Positions 8,147-16,025 of a stretch of 54,989 nucleotides of DNA are shown piece after piece. The notes beneath the pieces were generated by a model. That model was not told where the DNA came from and searched no databases. It worked only from the letters and a program-made list of their open reading frames with translations. Location: the NCBI GenBank assembly GCA_013298565.1, contig JAAFIC010000011.1, positions 1 through 54,989 on the forward strand, written 5' to 3'. A program made the position numbers and the translations under genes. Origin of the DNA: Alphaproteobacteria bacterium. Lineage in GTDB: Bacteria > Pseudomonadota > Alphaproteobacteria > Elsterales > Elsteraceae. The stretch's first letter is position 1. Every line of letters begins with the position of its first letter.

Positions 8147-9457
8147 CTAGCGAATATAAACGAAGGTCACGGTTTCAGAAACCGGGCGCATCACGCGCCA
8201 ACGGTCGCCGAGCGGCTGGCCCGTGAGCACGGGGACTTGCCCCAGCAGACCAATCAGGCACCACTCGGGGCGTTGCGAGCGCGGAATGTAGGGCCGCGAT
8301 GGGTCGTAGGCAGGGTTGAGCGCCTGAGTGCGGTAGGGGGTGCCGTCCACGTCCGTCACATCGGCCCACACCGGCGCACCGAAAGCATCGGTTAAATACA
8401 TCCCGGCCCAATGGGATTCAGCCGCATTGCCGATCAGTGCCAAGCGGGTATCGGCGGGGCGCGTTACACCCATAATATCGGCAGGATCATCCTGCGCCGT
8501 CGCGGCTTGCACTCGACCGTTCTTCAGAACAACGGCCAACCCTGGCGCGAGCGGCAGACCGCTAGCCGTCTCGAACCATTCGGCGTAATCGGCGGCTTGA
8601 ATGGTCGCATTTTTTCCGTGAAAAACGCCGTCCATCGTAATCTTCGCCTGAAGCGCGCCAATGTTGGCGTAACCAGCAAGCCAATTCTTTGCCGGGTCTG
8701 GCGCTTGACTGACCGCAAGTCCCGCGCAGTCGGTAAAGTTCATCGGTTGCGAGCCGTCCAGTTTGGTGCCGCCCCGTAGGCAAACCCCCCCATCACCGCC
8801 CGAAGCCCCGGTTGCGCCATTCTCGACGCCGAGGCCGCCAGGCCCCCAACTGGCGTTGGTCGTGCCGCCCGTATAATCAATCCGGTTATCTCTCGAGAAC
8901 AGCAGATTGCCGCTAGCGGCTGACCCCCCGTAAACATCCGGCGTATCGGTCAGGTCGATGAATTTATCAACCCCGCTGCCGCCCCCGCCGCCACCGCCCC
9001 CAGAGGCGTTGAGCGTAAACGTGCCACCCGAAAGACTAATGCTGCCCGTCACATTGCCGCCGCTTTGGGTTAAACTCGCGGGAAGTGCGGGGGCGTTGAG
9101 GGTGAATTTCTTGTTCTTAATCGTGCCACTAACATTGCCGCCCTGCTGCACGAACTCGAGATCGTTCAAGGCTTGCTCGATCAAAAGTTTGGCAATGCGC
9201 TCGGCGATCTTCTCAATCGCTACGCCCAACTGGGTCCAGTCGGTATAGGTCGGCACCAGTCCGGCCTTTAGAATGGCGTTGCGAATGCACTCGGTAATCA
9301 TATTCGCCCAATAGGCGCGCAGCGGCGTGCCGAGAAAGCCTGCCTCCAGATCGCAGTCGATAAAAAAGCCCGGCTTATCGTGAATCGAGCCGGGCGGGGG
9401 AATGTCTAAAGGGTTCGGCACAACCAGCGTTGTGTCGGCATCGCGCAAGCGATCCAT
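8147..9457 (-). CDS. Tail fibre with C-terminal self-cleaving peptidase-G2-like domain
   Basis: A 436-residue protein. The N-terminal 100 residues probably attach to the baseplate. Then come two short hydrophilic repeats ([16 protein letters not shown]) and a glycine run, followed by a fibre body. The last about 150 residues carry DYAEWFE, a hydrophobic strand pair ([14 protein letters not shown]), an IMGVTRP segment and [11 protein letters not shown], matching the layout of peptidase_G2 (IMC-type autoprocessing chaperone). Such domains assist trimer folding and then cut themselves off. The cleavage is inferred from the family, not visible. It is the first fibre gene after the baseplate genes. 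Confidence 0.65.
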   Translation of the reverse strand: MDRLRDADTTLVVPNPLDIPPPGSIHDKPGFFIDCDLEAGFLGTPLRAYWANMITECIRNAILKAGLVPTYTDWTQLGVAIEKIAERIAKLLIEQALNDLEFVQQGGNVSGTIKNKKFTLNAPALPASLTQSGGNVTGSISLSGGTFTLNASGGGGGGGGSGVDKFIDLTDTPDVYGGSAASGNLLFSRDNRIDYTGGTTNASWGPGGLGVENGATGASGGDGGVCLRGGTKLDGSQPMNFTDCAGLAVSQAPDPAKNWLAGYANIGALQAKITMDGVFHGKNATIQAADYAEWFETASGLPLAPGLAVVLKNGRVQAATAQDDPADIMGVTRPADTRLALIGNAAESHWAGMYLTDAFGAPVWADVTDVDGTPYRTQALNPAYDPSRPYIPRSQRPEWCLIGLLGQVPVLTGQPLGDRWRVMRPVSETVTFVYIR

Positions 9458-9566
9458 GGAAAACTCCTAAATGTCCGTTGAAAAACTTCGGCGCGACTGC
9501 GCCGCGCCGCTTATGCGGCGGAAGCCAAGCGGTTCGGAGAACTGCGCCCGGCGTCTGAGGGCTAAA

Positions 9567-10262
9567 CTAGAAACACCGATCCGGGTCGCTGTTCTGGCAG
9601 AAGCTCGACCCGTACCGGAAGAAGACGGACGTGTGGGCAGGCTTGAGGCGCTGGAATAGGCATTCGAGCATCGCTTGCGCTTCCGGCAAGCTTACGCCGT
9701 CTTCGAGTTCCACGCAGCGAACATGCACCACCCAGGCGCAACAGCACCCGGCGCGATGCCCCGCCCGCAGGCAGCCCGCCCCTACCGGGAACGGCTCTTC
9801 GATTTGCACGTCAAAACCCAGCAAAGCGGCAAGCTCGATGAAGTAGCGCGGGCTTGCGCCGCCTACCGCATTCTCGGTCGCAACGATACGCTGACGGCGC
9901 GCGTCTAGCCCCGTGACCTTGGGCATACAGAGATCGGGCAGACCGAGCCAGCGTTCCCACCGGCCCAACAGCTCGACCAGCGCGCGCGGATCAAGCTCAT
10001 CCAGCAGGCGGCAAACGCGCTCTTCCAGCGTGATCGTGCCGGGGGTTTCGGGGAGGGCGAGCGTCGCGGCGATAGCCTCCATCAGCTTCACCTGCACACT
10101 CTCGGGATCGCGCGGCCAAACCTCGCCGCGCGGCAGAAGCTGCAACAGCAGGTGCAGATAATCGTCCCGCCCAAGGCCGCAGACGGGTTTGAGCAGGGGG
10201 CTGGGATCGCTCCAGCGTTTGATGAGGCAGCGGCAGAAGGCCGAGGGGGTGAGCGTAGCCAT
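9567..10262 (-). CDS. Baseplate/tail protein, Mu gp48-like (YmfQ/DUF2313)
   Basis: A 231-residue protein. The opening LLLQLLPRGEVWPRD is the hallmark of YmfQ/Mu gp48 proteins, which cap the baseplate wedge next to gp47. It follows the gp47-like gene with a 4-base gap. The C-terminal half is unusually rich in Cys (CLRAGHRAGCCCAWVVHVRC). The 109 bases between its stop and the first fibre gene contain no ORF that I can support. Confidence 0.8.
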   Translation of the reverse strand: MATLTPSAFCRCLIKRWSDPSPLLKPVCGLGRDDYLHLLLQLLPRGEVWPRDPESVQVKLMEAIAATLALPETPGTITLEERVCRLLDELDPRALVELLGRWERWLGLPDLCMPKVTGLDARRQRIVATENAVGGASPRYFIELAALLGFDVQIEEPFPVGAGCLRAGHRAGCCCAWVVHVRCVELEDGVSLPEAQAMLECLFQRLKPAHTSVFFRYGSSFCQNSDPDRCF

Positions 10263-10266
10263 GCCG

Positions 10267-11352
10267 CTAAACCCAGGTCACGCTGCCGAAAATCGGCAGT
10301 TGTTCCGGCCCAATGGCGATATTCGCCGGCGGGCTGAGCGGCACATGGTCCCACTCGCCCGCCGCAATCGAGATCGCCTCGCGCACATGGCTCACCAACA
10401 GCGGCTGCCCCGGCGCACCGTCGCGGAGAATCATATCTTTCAGTTCGGCGATAATGGCAACGCGCACGTCCGGGATCGCGGCATTGCTCTCCGGCACTAA
10501 CGACTGAATAACGAAATTCACCGGAACCGGGTTGGGGGCTTTCACAATCACCATCGCCGTTACCGGGCGGCGGTCCTCGATATAGGCTTGGACATTGGCC
10601 ACGTCCTGCGGCAGGGGAATGCCGTTCGGGTAGCTTTCGTCCATCGTGAACAGCACGCGCACTTGGCACGGCGGCAGTATCCGCACCCAGGCGCGCGTGA
10701 CCCCCGGCACTTCCAAGGCCCAGGCGATGTAATCATGGGCCGCCCCGCCGTGGGGAGCGCGCTGAACCCGCGCCCGCAGCCGCGCGCGCAAACTCTCGTC
10801 GCTCTCAATCTCGGCCCCGCCGCCAAGGCCCAAGGCCCCCACGGCTGCCGCTGCCGCAACCCCTGCGACGGGCGAGACGAAGCGCAACTCGGTCCCCGGC
10901 GCGGCATTGCCCAGCGCGCCCAGCGTGAGCGCATCGACCGACACAACCCCCGTACCGCCGGAGCCGATGAGCGTGGCTTGTTCAACCGAATATTCCGCCC
11001 GGTCCCCCCGCAGCAGCCGCGCGCCCGCCGGAACTACTGCCCCCGACAGGCCCGTGACGGTGACGCTCCCGCCCGCAGGCGTTGCAGGCTTCCGCAGCAA
11101 ACCGCGCCACGCCGCGTGCCGCTCCAGCACCTCGCCCGTGGCGCGATCCGGCAACACGGCTTCGGCGATCCCGTCGAGATAGCCATAAACCTCGTGCAAG
11201 CCGCCCGCGAGCACAGCGGCGATGACAGACAGATTGTTCCAGCGCAGGCGGCTATCGGCCCCCGGTAGGCGCGCATTGATCTCGGCTTCGGCCTGACGGA
11301 GGAGATCGTCAATCGCCGGGCGCGCAAGGCCCAGGCTGTTGGGTGTGGGCAT
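10267..11352 (-). CDS. Baseplate J/gp47 family protein
   Basis: A 361-residue Mu gp47/P2 gpJ-type wedge protein. Typical features are the N-terminal RPAIDDLLRQAEAEINARLPG, the central beta domain with VPAGARLLRGDRAEYSVEQ, and the PHGGAAHDYIAWALEVPGVTRAWV segment found across baseplate J proteins. It builds the wedges that hold the sheath in the extended state. It starts 2 bases after the gp46-like gene. Length and order (46-47-48) are as in Mu. Confidence 0.9.
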   Translation of the reverse strand: MPTPNSLGLARPAIDDLLRQAEAEINARLPGADSRLRWNNLSVIAAVLAGGLHEVYGYLDGIAEAVLPDRATGEVLERHAAWRGLLRKPATPAGGSVTVTGLSGAVVPAGARLLRGDRAEYSVEQATLIGSGGTGVVSVDALTLGALGNAAPGTELRFVSPVAGVAAAAAVGALGLGGGAEIESDESLRARLRARVQRAPHGGAAHDYIAWALEVPGVTRAWVRILPPCQVRVLFTMDESYPNGIPLPQDVANVQAYIEDRRPVTAMVIVKAPNPVPVNFVIQSLVPESNAAIPDVRVAIIAELKDMILRDGAPGQPLLVSHVREAISIAAGEWDHVPLSPPANIAIGPEQLPIFGSVTWV

Positions 11353-11354
11353 TC

Positions 11355-11969
11355 TCAGCCTCCCGTTAGATCGAAGTTGAGGGATCTCAGCGAAAAATCG
11401 ACACGGGTGCGGTCAAACGTCACCGCGACCCTGGCGGCAGGCGGCGGTGCGCCCGAGCCTGACCCCGAACCCTCGGCAGGCAAGCAGAACTCCAAGCCCT
11501 GCCACGCCCAATCGAAGCGAATGGCAAAATCGGCCCGCTTCGGGCGCGTGAGCTTGATCTCTAGCGCCAGCCATTCCTCGCGCGGAATAAAGGCGTTGAC
11601 CTTCACGCGCTCTGCCACCCCATCCGTCACCAGCCACGCCAGCGCCTCTTCGGCATAGAGCTTCGCCCGGCTGACCACCGATTGAAGCTGCTTCTCGCGC
11701 GACAGCAGCCAGAGCCGGGAGCCAATCGGTTGCGGCAAGAAACTATCCGCCCACCAGCCGCGCCGGTCGCCCGAAAGCCTGATCGGCTCCGGCAACCCCG
11801 GCCCGGTCAAATCATCGGGCAGCACGTCGTCATCCAGCGCGCGGCGGTGCGTGAAGAGGGAGATTAAAACAGAGGTGAAGAGATCACACTCCGCCAACAG
11901 CGACGGCGGCAGCAAAGCCCAGTCGCCGCGAAACCGGGAAGTGTCCCAGCGCGTTGTAATGTCGGGCAT
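11355..11969 (-). CDS. Baseplate protein, Mu gp46-like
   Basis: A 204-residue protein of the GP46 family. The N-terminal part (LISLFTHRRALDDDVLPD, then DRRGWWADSF and IGSRLWLLSRE) has the conserved pattern of Mu gp46, related to gp25-like wedge cores with lysozyme-like folds. It is separated from the gp45-like gene by the whole 12.0-15.5 kb cargo region, whereas in Mu these genes are adjacent. This shows that the cargo and one chaperone gene were inserted into an ancestral gp45-gp46 junction. Confidence 0.85.
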   Translation of the reverse strand: MPDITTRWDTSRFRGDWALLPPSLLAECDLFTSVLISLFTHRRALDDDVLPDDLTGPGLPEPIRLSGDRRGWWADSFLPQPIGSRLWLLSREKQLQSVVSRAKLYAEEALAWLVTDGVAERVKVNAFIPREEWLALEIKLTRPKRADFAIRFDWAWQGLEFCLPAEGSGSGSGAPPPAARVAVTFDRTRVDFSLRSLNFDLTGG

Positions 11970-12012
11970 CGAAAGCCTCGTGAAAGATTAAGGGGAAAGC
12001 CCTTGGGGGCAG

Positions 12013-13452
12013 TTAAAGCGGGTAGCTGTAGATCGTCCGGCCACAGCGCGCGTCGAGTTCGGCTTCGCGCGCCAGCTTCTTGCGGAGGTCATAGATGTCG
12101 ATGGCGGGCGCGGCGCGGTTCATGTCGATTACGCGCAAGTTTAGCAGCAGAGCATCCTGGGATTCTTCAAGTTGCTTGAGTGTTATAGGCGCATCTTCCG
12201 GCGCTACAGGCGGGGGCAACGCAATCCGCTGCGGCACCCGGCGCGGGCCGGTAGTGTCGTCCACCAGGCTTGGCGGCGGTGAGACAGTCAGGCCGATCCC
12301 TATTTGTTCCTTCGTCGGCAGGGCTGGAAGCTCGAACACGGGCAGCGCCGCGCGCCCGTGGCGCGCCCCGCCTTTCGACCCAAGACTGGGAACCCTCTTC
12401 AACAATGGCGGCAGCGCGGCCCGCTCGGGCGGTTTCGCGCCAAGATTCCCCCAAACCGAGGCTATCTGTCGGCGCTTTGTCGCCTCTTCTGGGGTGAGGG
12501 TGGTAACGGGACGATCGTTCAGCGTCAGCACCCCAGCGTCATTCACCAAGTACAGACGATCCATCGACGCAACCTCGACCCCGAAAGCCGCGCCAATCCG
12601 GGGATCGTCGCGCAGGACGGTCAGATACGCCTGCCATTTCTGCTTTTGTTCGGGTGAGAGCGTGTCAAAGCCAATATTCGTGACCATTTTAGCAAAATCG
12701 CCATCTCCGAATACTTCAGCCAAGGCGGGCGATCTGAGGTGCGTTGTATCGTCGCTTGGACCAAATGAACCCGCTCCGTCCAAGATACCGCGCGTCTCCC
12801 GAAACTCCAGCCCACCCGCCAGATAAAAATCAAGCGCCTGAGGGCGCTTATAAATTTGCGAATAGGCGGCGGCGGTATCTTGCCGCGCGGCGGCATCGAA
12901 AAACTTCCCAAAATCCTTTTCGAAAACCTCGCCCTCGAAGGTGCCGATGTCGAGATAGGGCAAGTTTCGGTACCAGGCGACGAGTTGATTCATCCACTCC
13001 GTATACTCTCCCTTCAGACTATTCGCTGCCGACCCGGCCCAATGTTCAGGTTCGAGGGAGATGCCCTTTGTGCTGAGGACGACGTCTTCAATTAAAGCCT
13101 CTGCGTTATCCTCTGGGATTCCCTTTTCCAGCACTTTATTAACAATCCTCAATGCCAATCTATCGGAAGCATCCTGGAACGCAATTGGGGTTAATGTCTG
13201 CCCCTTCCGAAGGGCGGCGAGCTTCATGCTGAACCGAACATAATTTGCCAGTTGTCCCTCGCCCTGATTGATCTGCGTCGCAAGATGGTACCAATTCGGC
13301 ACCGCAGGCTTGATAGCGGAATTGGCACGGGCCATGACCTCCAAGCGCCGATAAATCTCGGGCCAATTCTTATCAACTTTCAAGGTCTCAATTTCCGCTT
13401 TCTGGGTGTCAGTCAGCGGAAACCTTTTTTCGGTTACGGGGGAATTTGTCAT
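12013..13452 (-). CDS. Cargo protein 1, candidate tail-delivered effector
   Basis: A 479-residue protein that I do not recognise. Residues 1-48 form a separable head (MTNSPVTEKRFPLTDTQKAE ... ARANSAIK) that exists again as a truncated copy at 14114-14263. Residues 50-330 are mostly helical, and 340-430 are Pro-rich and probably disordered. It has no signal peptide or membrane segment. The ATG lies inside the 3' end of the preceding membrane-protein gene (44-base overlap), implying coupled translation. Head plus variable body, an associated membrane protein, and duplicated remnants are typical of polymorphic toxin systems; effector function is inferred. An accessory baseplate protein is the alternative. 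Confidence 0.5.
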   Translation of the reverse strand: MTNSPVTEKRFPLTDTQKAEIETLKVDKNWPEIYRRLEVMARANSAIKPAVPNWYHLATQINQGEGQLANYVRFSMKLAALRKGQTLTPIAFQDASDRLALRIVNKVLEKGIPEDNAEALIEDVVLSTKGISLEPEHWAGSAANSLKGEYTEWMNQLVAWYRNLPYLDIGTFEGEVFEKDFGKFFDAAARQDTAAAYSQIYKRPQALDFYLAGGLEFRETRGILDGAGSFGPSDDTTHLRSPALAEVFGDGDFAKMVTNIGFDTLSPEQKQKWQAYLTVLRDDPRIGAAFGVEVASMDRLYLVNDAGVLTLNDRPVTTLTPEEATKRRQIASVWGNLGAKPPERAALPPLLKRVPSLGSKGGARHGRAALPVFELPALPTKEQIGIGLTVSPPPSLVDDTTGPRRVPQRIALPPPVAPEDAPITLKQLEESQDALLLNLRVIDMNRAAPAIDIYDLRKKLAREAELDARCGRTIYSYPL

Positions 13453-14089
13453 AATTGCCAGTCTCCATAGCAGTTAAGAGAGAATCGAGAACGCCGTTCG
13501 GTTGAATGAAATCGCAGAGATCGTCCTTTCGTCCAGCGGCCCTATCGAAATAGTAATTCTTATAATTTCCATATGTTGAAATATAAAAATCTTCCTTACA
13601 TACATTATTAGTTAATAGACTCCCACTAATACCGAACGAAATAGGTTCAATCCAAAATATATTATAATCATTATAAGAAATATTAGGATTAGACGAGCAA
13701 TATGGATAGCGGCCAATACAGACTTTATTGGTTTCAGGCTCCCGATGGATCAGAACACGCAAAGGAAAAACCCTGCACTCCCCCCATAAGGGATTGCAAA
13801 GTGTCGTTTCTCTCCCCGAATAACGGGCCGGCTGGGCTACATCGGAACGGACATATAGCAGCCGATCCTCAAGCCGGTAGCGGAACATCAGCGTATCTTC
13901 GCCCGGTTCGGCAAACAACCAGACCGCTAGAGTGGAAAAAGGGAATTCTTCGTAATACCAATCAGAGATTCTATATAAAGAAAAAACTATTACTAAATAT
14001 ATAATTAGACTATAAATTGGAAAAAAGAGAATCAAAAAAAACGATTTTATCGGATTGTTTTTGATCCAATTTAAAAGACGTTTGAGCAT
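13409..14089 (-). CDS. Membrane-anchored partner of cargo 1, candidate immunity protein
   Basis: A 226-residue protein. Residues about 14-38 are one strong membrane segment (FFLILFFPIYSLIIYLVIVF); the rest should face the periplasm and carries Cys pairs (LCNPLWGEC, KVCIGRYPYC). It ends with LLTAMETGNYDKFPRN, whose codons contain the start of cargo protein 1. It is AT-rich compared with the baseplate genes. A close paralogue, now frameshifted, is at 14220-14901. It could protect against cargo 1 in the periplasm, or be a superinfection-exclusion protein. The start ATG at 14089 matches the start of the paralogue. Confidence 0.5.
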   Translation of the reverse strand: MLKRLLNWIKNNPIKSFFLILFFPIYSLIIYLVIVFSLYRISDWYYEEFPFSTLAVWLFAEPGEDTLMFRYRLEDRLLYVRSDVAQPARYSGRETTLCNPLWGECRVFPLRVLIHREPETNKVCIGRYPYCSSNPNISYNDYNIFWIEPISFGISGSLLTNNVCKEDFYISTYGNYKNYYFDRAAGRKDDLCDFIQPNGVLDSLLTAMETGNYDKFPRNRKKVSAD

Positions 14090-14113
14090 TCTCGATACCC
14101 CAATCTGCTAATA

Positions 14114-14263
14114 CTAGAGTTTAATCGCTGAATTAGCGCGGGCCATGACCTCCAAGCGTCGATAAATCTCGGGCCAATTCTTATCAGCTTTCAAGGTCTC
14201 AATTTCCGCTTTCTGGGCCTCAGTCAGCGGAAACCTTTTGTCGGTTACGGGGGAATTTGTCAT
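14114..14263 (-). CDS. Truncated orphan copy of the cargo 1 N-terminus
   Basis: A 49-residue frame: ATG at 14263, TAG at 14114-14116. It matches residues 1-48 of cargo protein 1 at 44 of 48 positions, then stops after one extra residue. It starts inside the end of the frameshifted membrane-protein copy, exactly as the full gene does with its own partner, and is followed 24 bases later by the intact membrane-protein gene. It is a remnant of a duplication in which the body of the cargo gene was lost. It may still be translated as a small protein (for example a decoy or loading domain), but this is not shown. Confidence 0.6.
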   Translation of the reverse strand: MTNSPVTDKRFPLTEAQKAEIETLKADKNWPEIYRRLEVMARANSAIKL

Positions 14264-14901
14264 AATTGCCAGTCTCCATAGCAGTTAAGAGGGAATCGAG
14301 CACGCCGTTGGGTTGGACTAGGGGACAAATTGTTTGTGGATGACCATAGACTCGGCCAACATAATAATCTCGATATCTTCCAAAGGTAAAAATATTATAG
14401 TTTTCGTTACAAGCGCGAATCTCCAATTTTCCATCATAATTTGCATAACTTGGGGGGGTATATTACAAACTCGGCTCGATAAGCATAAGGCACATCGAGA
14501 ATTGATGAGCAGTCTGGATAGCGATTGATACAGATTTTACCTGTTTCAGGTTCTTTATAGATCGGCACTTCCAAAGGAAAAACCCGACACTCTCCCCAGA
14601 GAGGATTACAAATCGCCTTTTCTCTTCCCGAATATCGGGCAGGCATCGCTACATCGGAGCGGACATACAGCAACCGATCCCCAAGGCGATAGCGGAACAT
14701 CAAAGTGTCTTCGCCCGGTTCTGCAAACAGCCTGACCGCTAGAGTGGAAAAAGGGAATTCTTCATAATACCAATCAGAGAGTCTGTATAAAGAAAAAACT
14801 ATTATTAAATAAATAACCAGGCCATAAACTGGAAAAAAAAGAATCAAGAAGAACAATTTTACTGGATGATTTTTGATCCACCTCCAAAAACGCTTCAGCA
14901 T
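14220..14901 (-). pseudogene. Frameshifted second copy of the membrane-anchored partner
   Basis: Paralogue of the 13409-14089 gene. The first frame runs from ATG 14901 (GGAG upstream) to a stop at 14434. The matching remainder continues in another frame to 14220 (ending TAMETGNYDKFPRNRQ). The frames meet at a run of seven G on the plus strand (14452-14458); removing one base restores the full reading frame. The N-terminal membrane segment and one Cys pair are kept. Replication slippage at the run (pseudogene or phase variation) or a sequencing error would explain it. Confidence 0.75.
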
Positions 14902-15033
14902 TTTCGACACTCCTTCTCCTTAACTTCGTGCCACAAAGGGAACGCCTCTTCGAAATAATATTCCTATACCAGAAACAGCAGAGCCATCAGCCTCCGCCTA
15001 TAAGTCTAACGGTTGTTCCAACACCGAACAAGA

Positions 15034-15057
15034 GCGGAACGAGTTGCCCCGTTCCGC
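15034..15057 (-). terminator. Hairpin between chaperone A and cargo cassette 1
   Basis: A perfect 8-bp stem (GCGGAACG / CGTTCCGC) with an 8-base loop, 12 bases beyond the stop of the frameshifted chaperone A product. On the minus strand it is followed by CTCTTGTT, only weakly T-rich. It may attenuate transcription into the cargo genes. The remaining bases up to 14902 hold no gene. Confidence 0.4.
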
Positions 15058-15068
15058 CCGTGCTCCGG

Positions 15069-15466
15069 TTAACGCCCGCCGCGCATCAGGCTGACGCGCT
15101 CTTCTGCTTCCGCGTGGGCCAGCAGAAAATCTTTCACGTCGAGCGCGTCGATTTCCGAGGGTTGCCAGTGGAAGACGGCGGCAATATCCGCCCTTAGCTC
15201 GCGCCAGTTCCGAGGAACGGTTGGCAGAAAGGGCGCAGGAACTCCAGCAGCTTCGGATATTCCTCCGCCGAGATCGCCTCGATCAACTCCACCGGCTCCC
15301 CAGCCAGGGCGGCGAGCAGATAGAGCGTCGCCCCCAGGGGGCCATCGGCCCGGTCGAAGGCTTTCAGGTCACGGATTTTAAGCTCGGTGCGAAACTGCAA
15401 CTCCTCCACGCGGCGGCTGGCGGTAAATTGAACGGGCGTTGCCAGGGTATAGGTTAGTTTGTCCAT
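15069..15466 (-). CDS. Tail assembly chaperone A (gpE-type with -1 frameshift)
   Basis: The 0 frame (15194-15466, 90 residues, starting MDKLTYTLATPVQF) is a Phage_TAC_7 / P2 gpE-type chaperone. At codons 79-80 the slip site C_CCT_TTC (15227-15233) allows a -1 shift that bypasses the stop and continues to 15069. This adds 52 residues with the GpE motif ADIAAVFHWQPSEI, for a 132-residue product. Such pairs coat the tape measure during tube assembly. The start has GGAGAA upstream, right after a terminator. It is one of three paralogues in the operon and lies between gp45 and cargo cassette 1, far from the tape measure gene. Confidence 0.75.
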
Positions 15467-15479
15467 TGGGATTCTCCAT

Positions 15480-15502
15480 AAAAAAAGGAGCCGTGTGGCT
15501 CC
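15480..15502 (-). terminator. Intrinsic terminator in front of chaperone A
   Basis: GGAGCC stem, ACAC loop, GGCTCC and then six T on the minus strand. It ends 14 bases upstream of the chaperone A ATG and 28 bases after the gp45-like stop. It would separate gp45 from the following cassette unless antitermination acts. Confidence 0.75.
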
Positions 15503-15530
15503 AAGAGGGTGGGTAAGTCGAAAACTCCGC

Positions 15531-16025
15531 TCAGAGTTCCTCGAAGCGGATTTGGCTGGCCTGCACCAGCAACCCGTCGGTTTCATCGAGAATGAACCGT
15601 TGGCTCCCGCATTGAATATCGAGGCGTTTGGCCCGCAGAATCACACTGCGGTCGCGGCCAAAATGTAGGCGATGTTGGGCGTTTACGGCGGCGGCGGCGG
15701 GATTGTCCTGGTCAGTGTAGAGCGCCACATCGCCAGGGGCCAAAGTGCGCGGGCGCTTGGCTTGATCGTGCGCCAGAATCGCCGCGCCATTCTCCCGCTC
15801 GCCGCCAACAAACAGGCAGACGGCAATTGCCCCCGGCAAAGGGTGTGCGGTGAGGCCGTAGCCTTCGAGCAGGTCGAAGTCGTTTTTCACCTCGCCCGCC
15901 GAAAGTTCGGCCTGAAGTTGCTGCGTCGGCCCCGCCGCCGAAACCAGGCGAATAACAGCGCGGCTGACGAGATTATCGAGCGCGCGCAGCAGCGGCCCGA
16001 TGAAGCGGGATTGACAATCGTTCAT
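15531..16025 (-). CDS. Baseplate spike assembly protein, Mu gp45-like
   Basis: A 164-residue protein of the Phage_Mu_Gp45 family. It opens with RFIGPLLRALDNLVSRAVIR, has an OB-fold-like core (QAELSAGEVKNDFDLLEGYG, then LPGAIAVCLFVGG) and a beta-rich C-terminus (LRAKRLDIQCGSQRFILDET). The trimer forms the membrane-piercing central spike. It is slightly shorter than Mu gp45 and lacks an obvious metal-binding HxH tip motif. The ATG overlaps the gpP-like stop by 4 bases. Confidence 0.85.
   Translation of the reverse strand: MNDCQSRFIGPLLRALDNLVSRAVIRLVSAAGPTQQLQAELSAGEVKNDFDLLEGYGLTAHPLPGAIAVCLFVGGERENGAAILAHDQAKRPRTLAPGDVALYTDQDNPAAAAVNAQHRLHFGRDRSVILRAKRLDIQCGSQRFILDETDGLLVQASQIRFEEL

Noticed and set aside
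14434-14470. Programmed frameshift in the second partner copy
   Set aside because: The intact paralogue has no equivalent run or frame change, so accidental slippage or sequencing error is more likely than programmed shifting.
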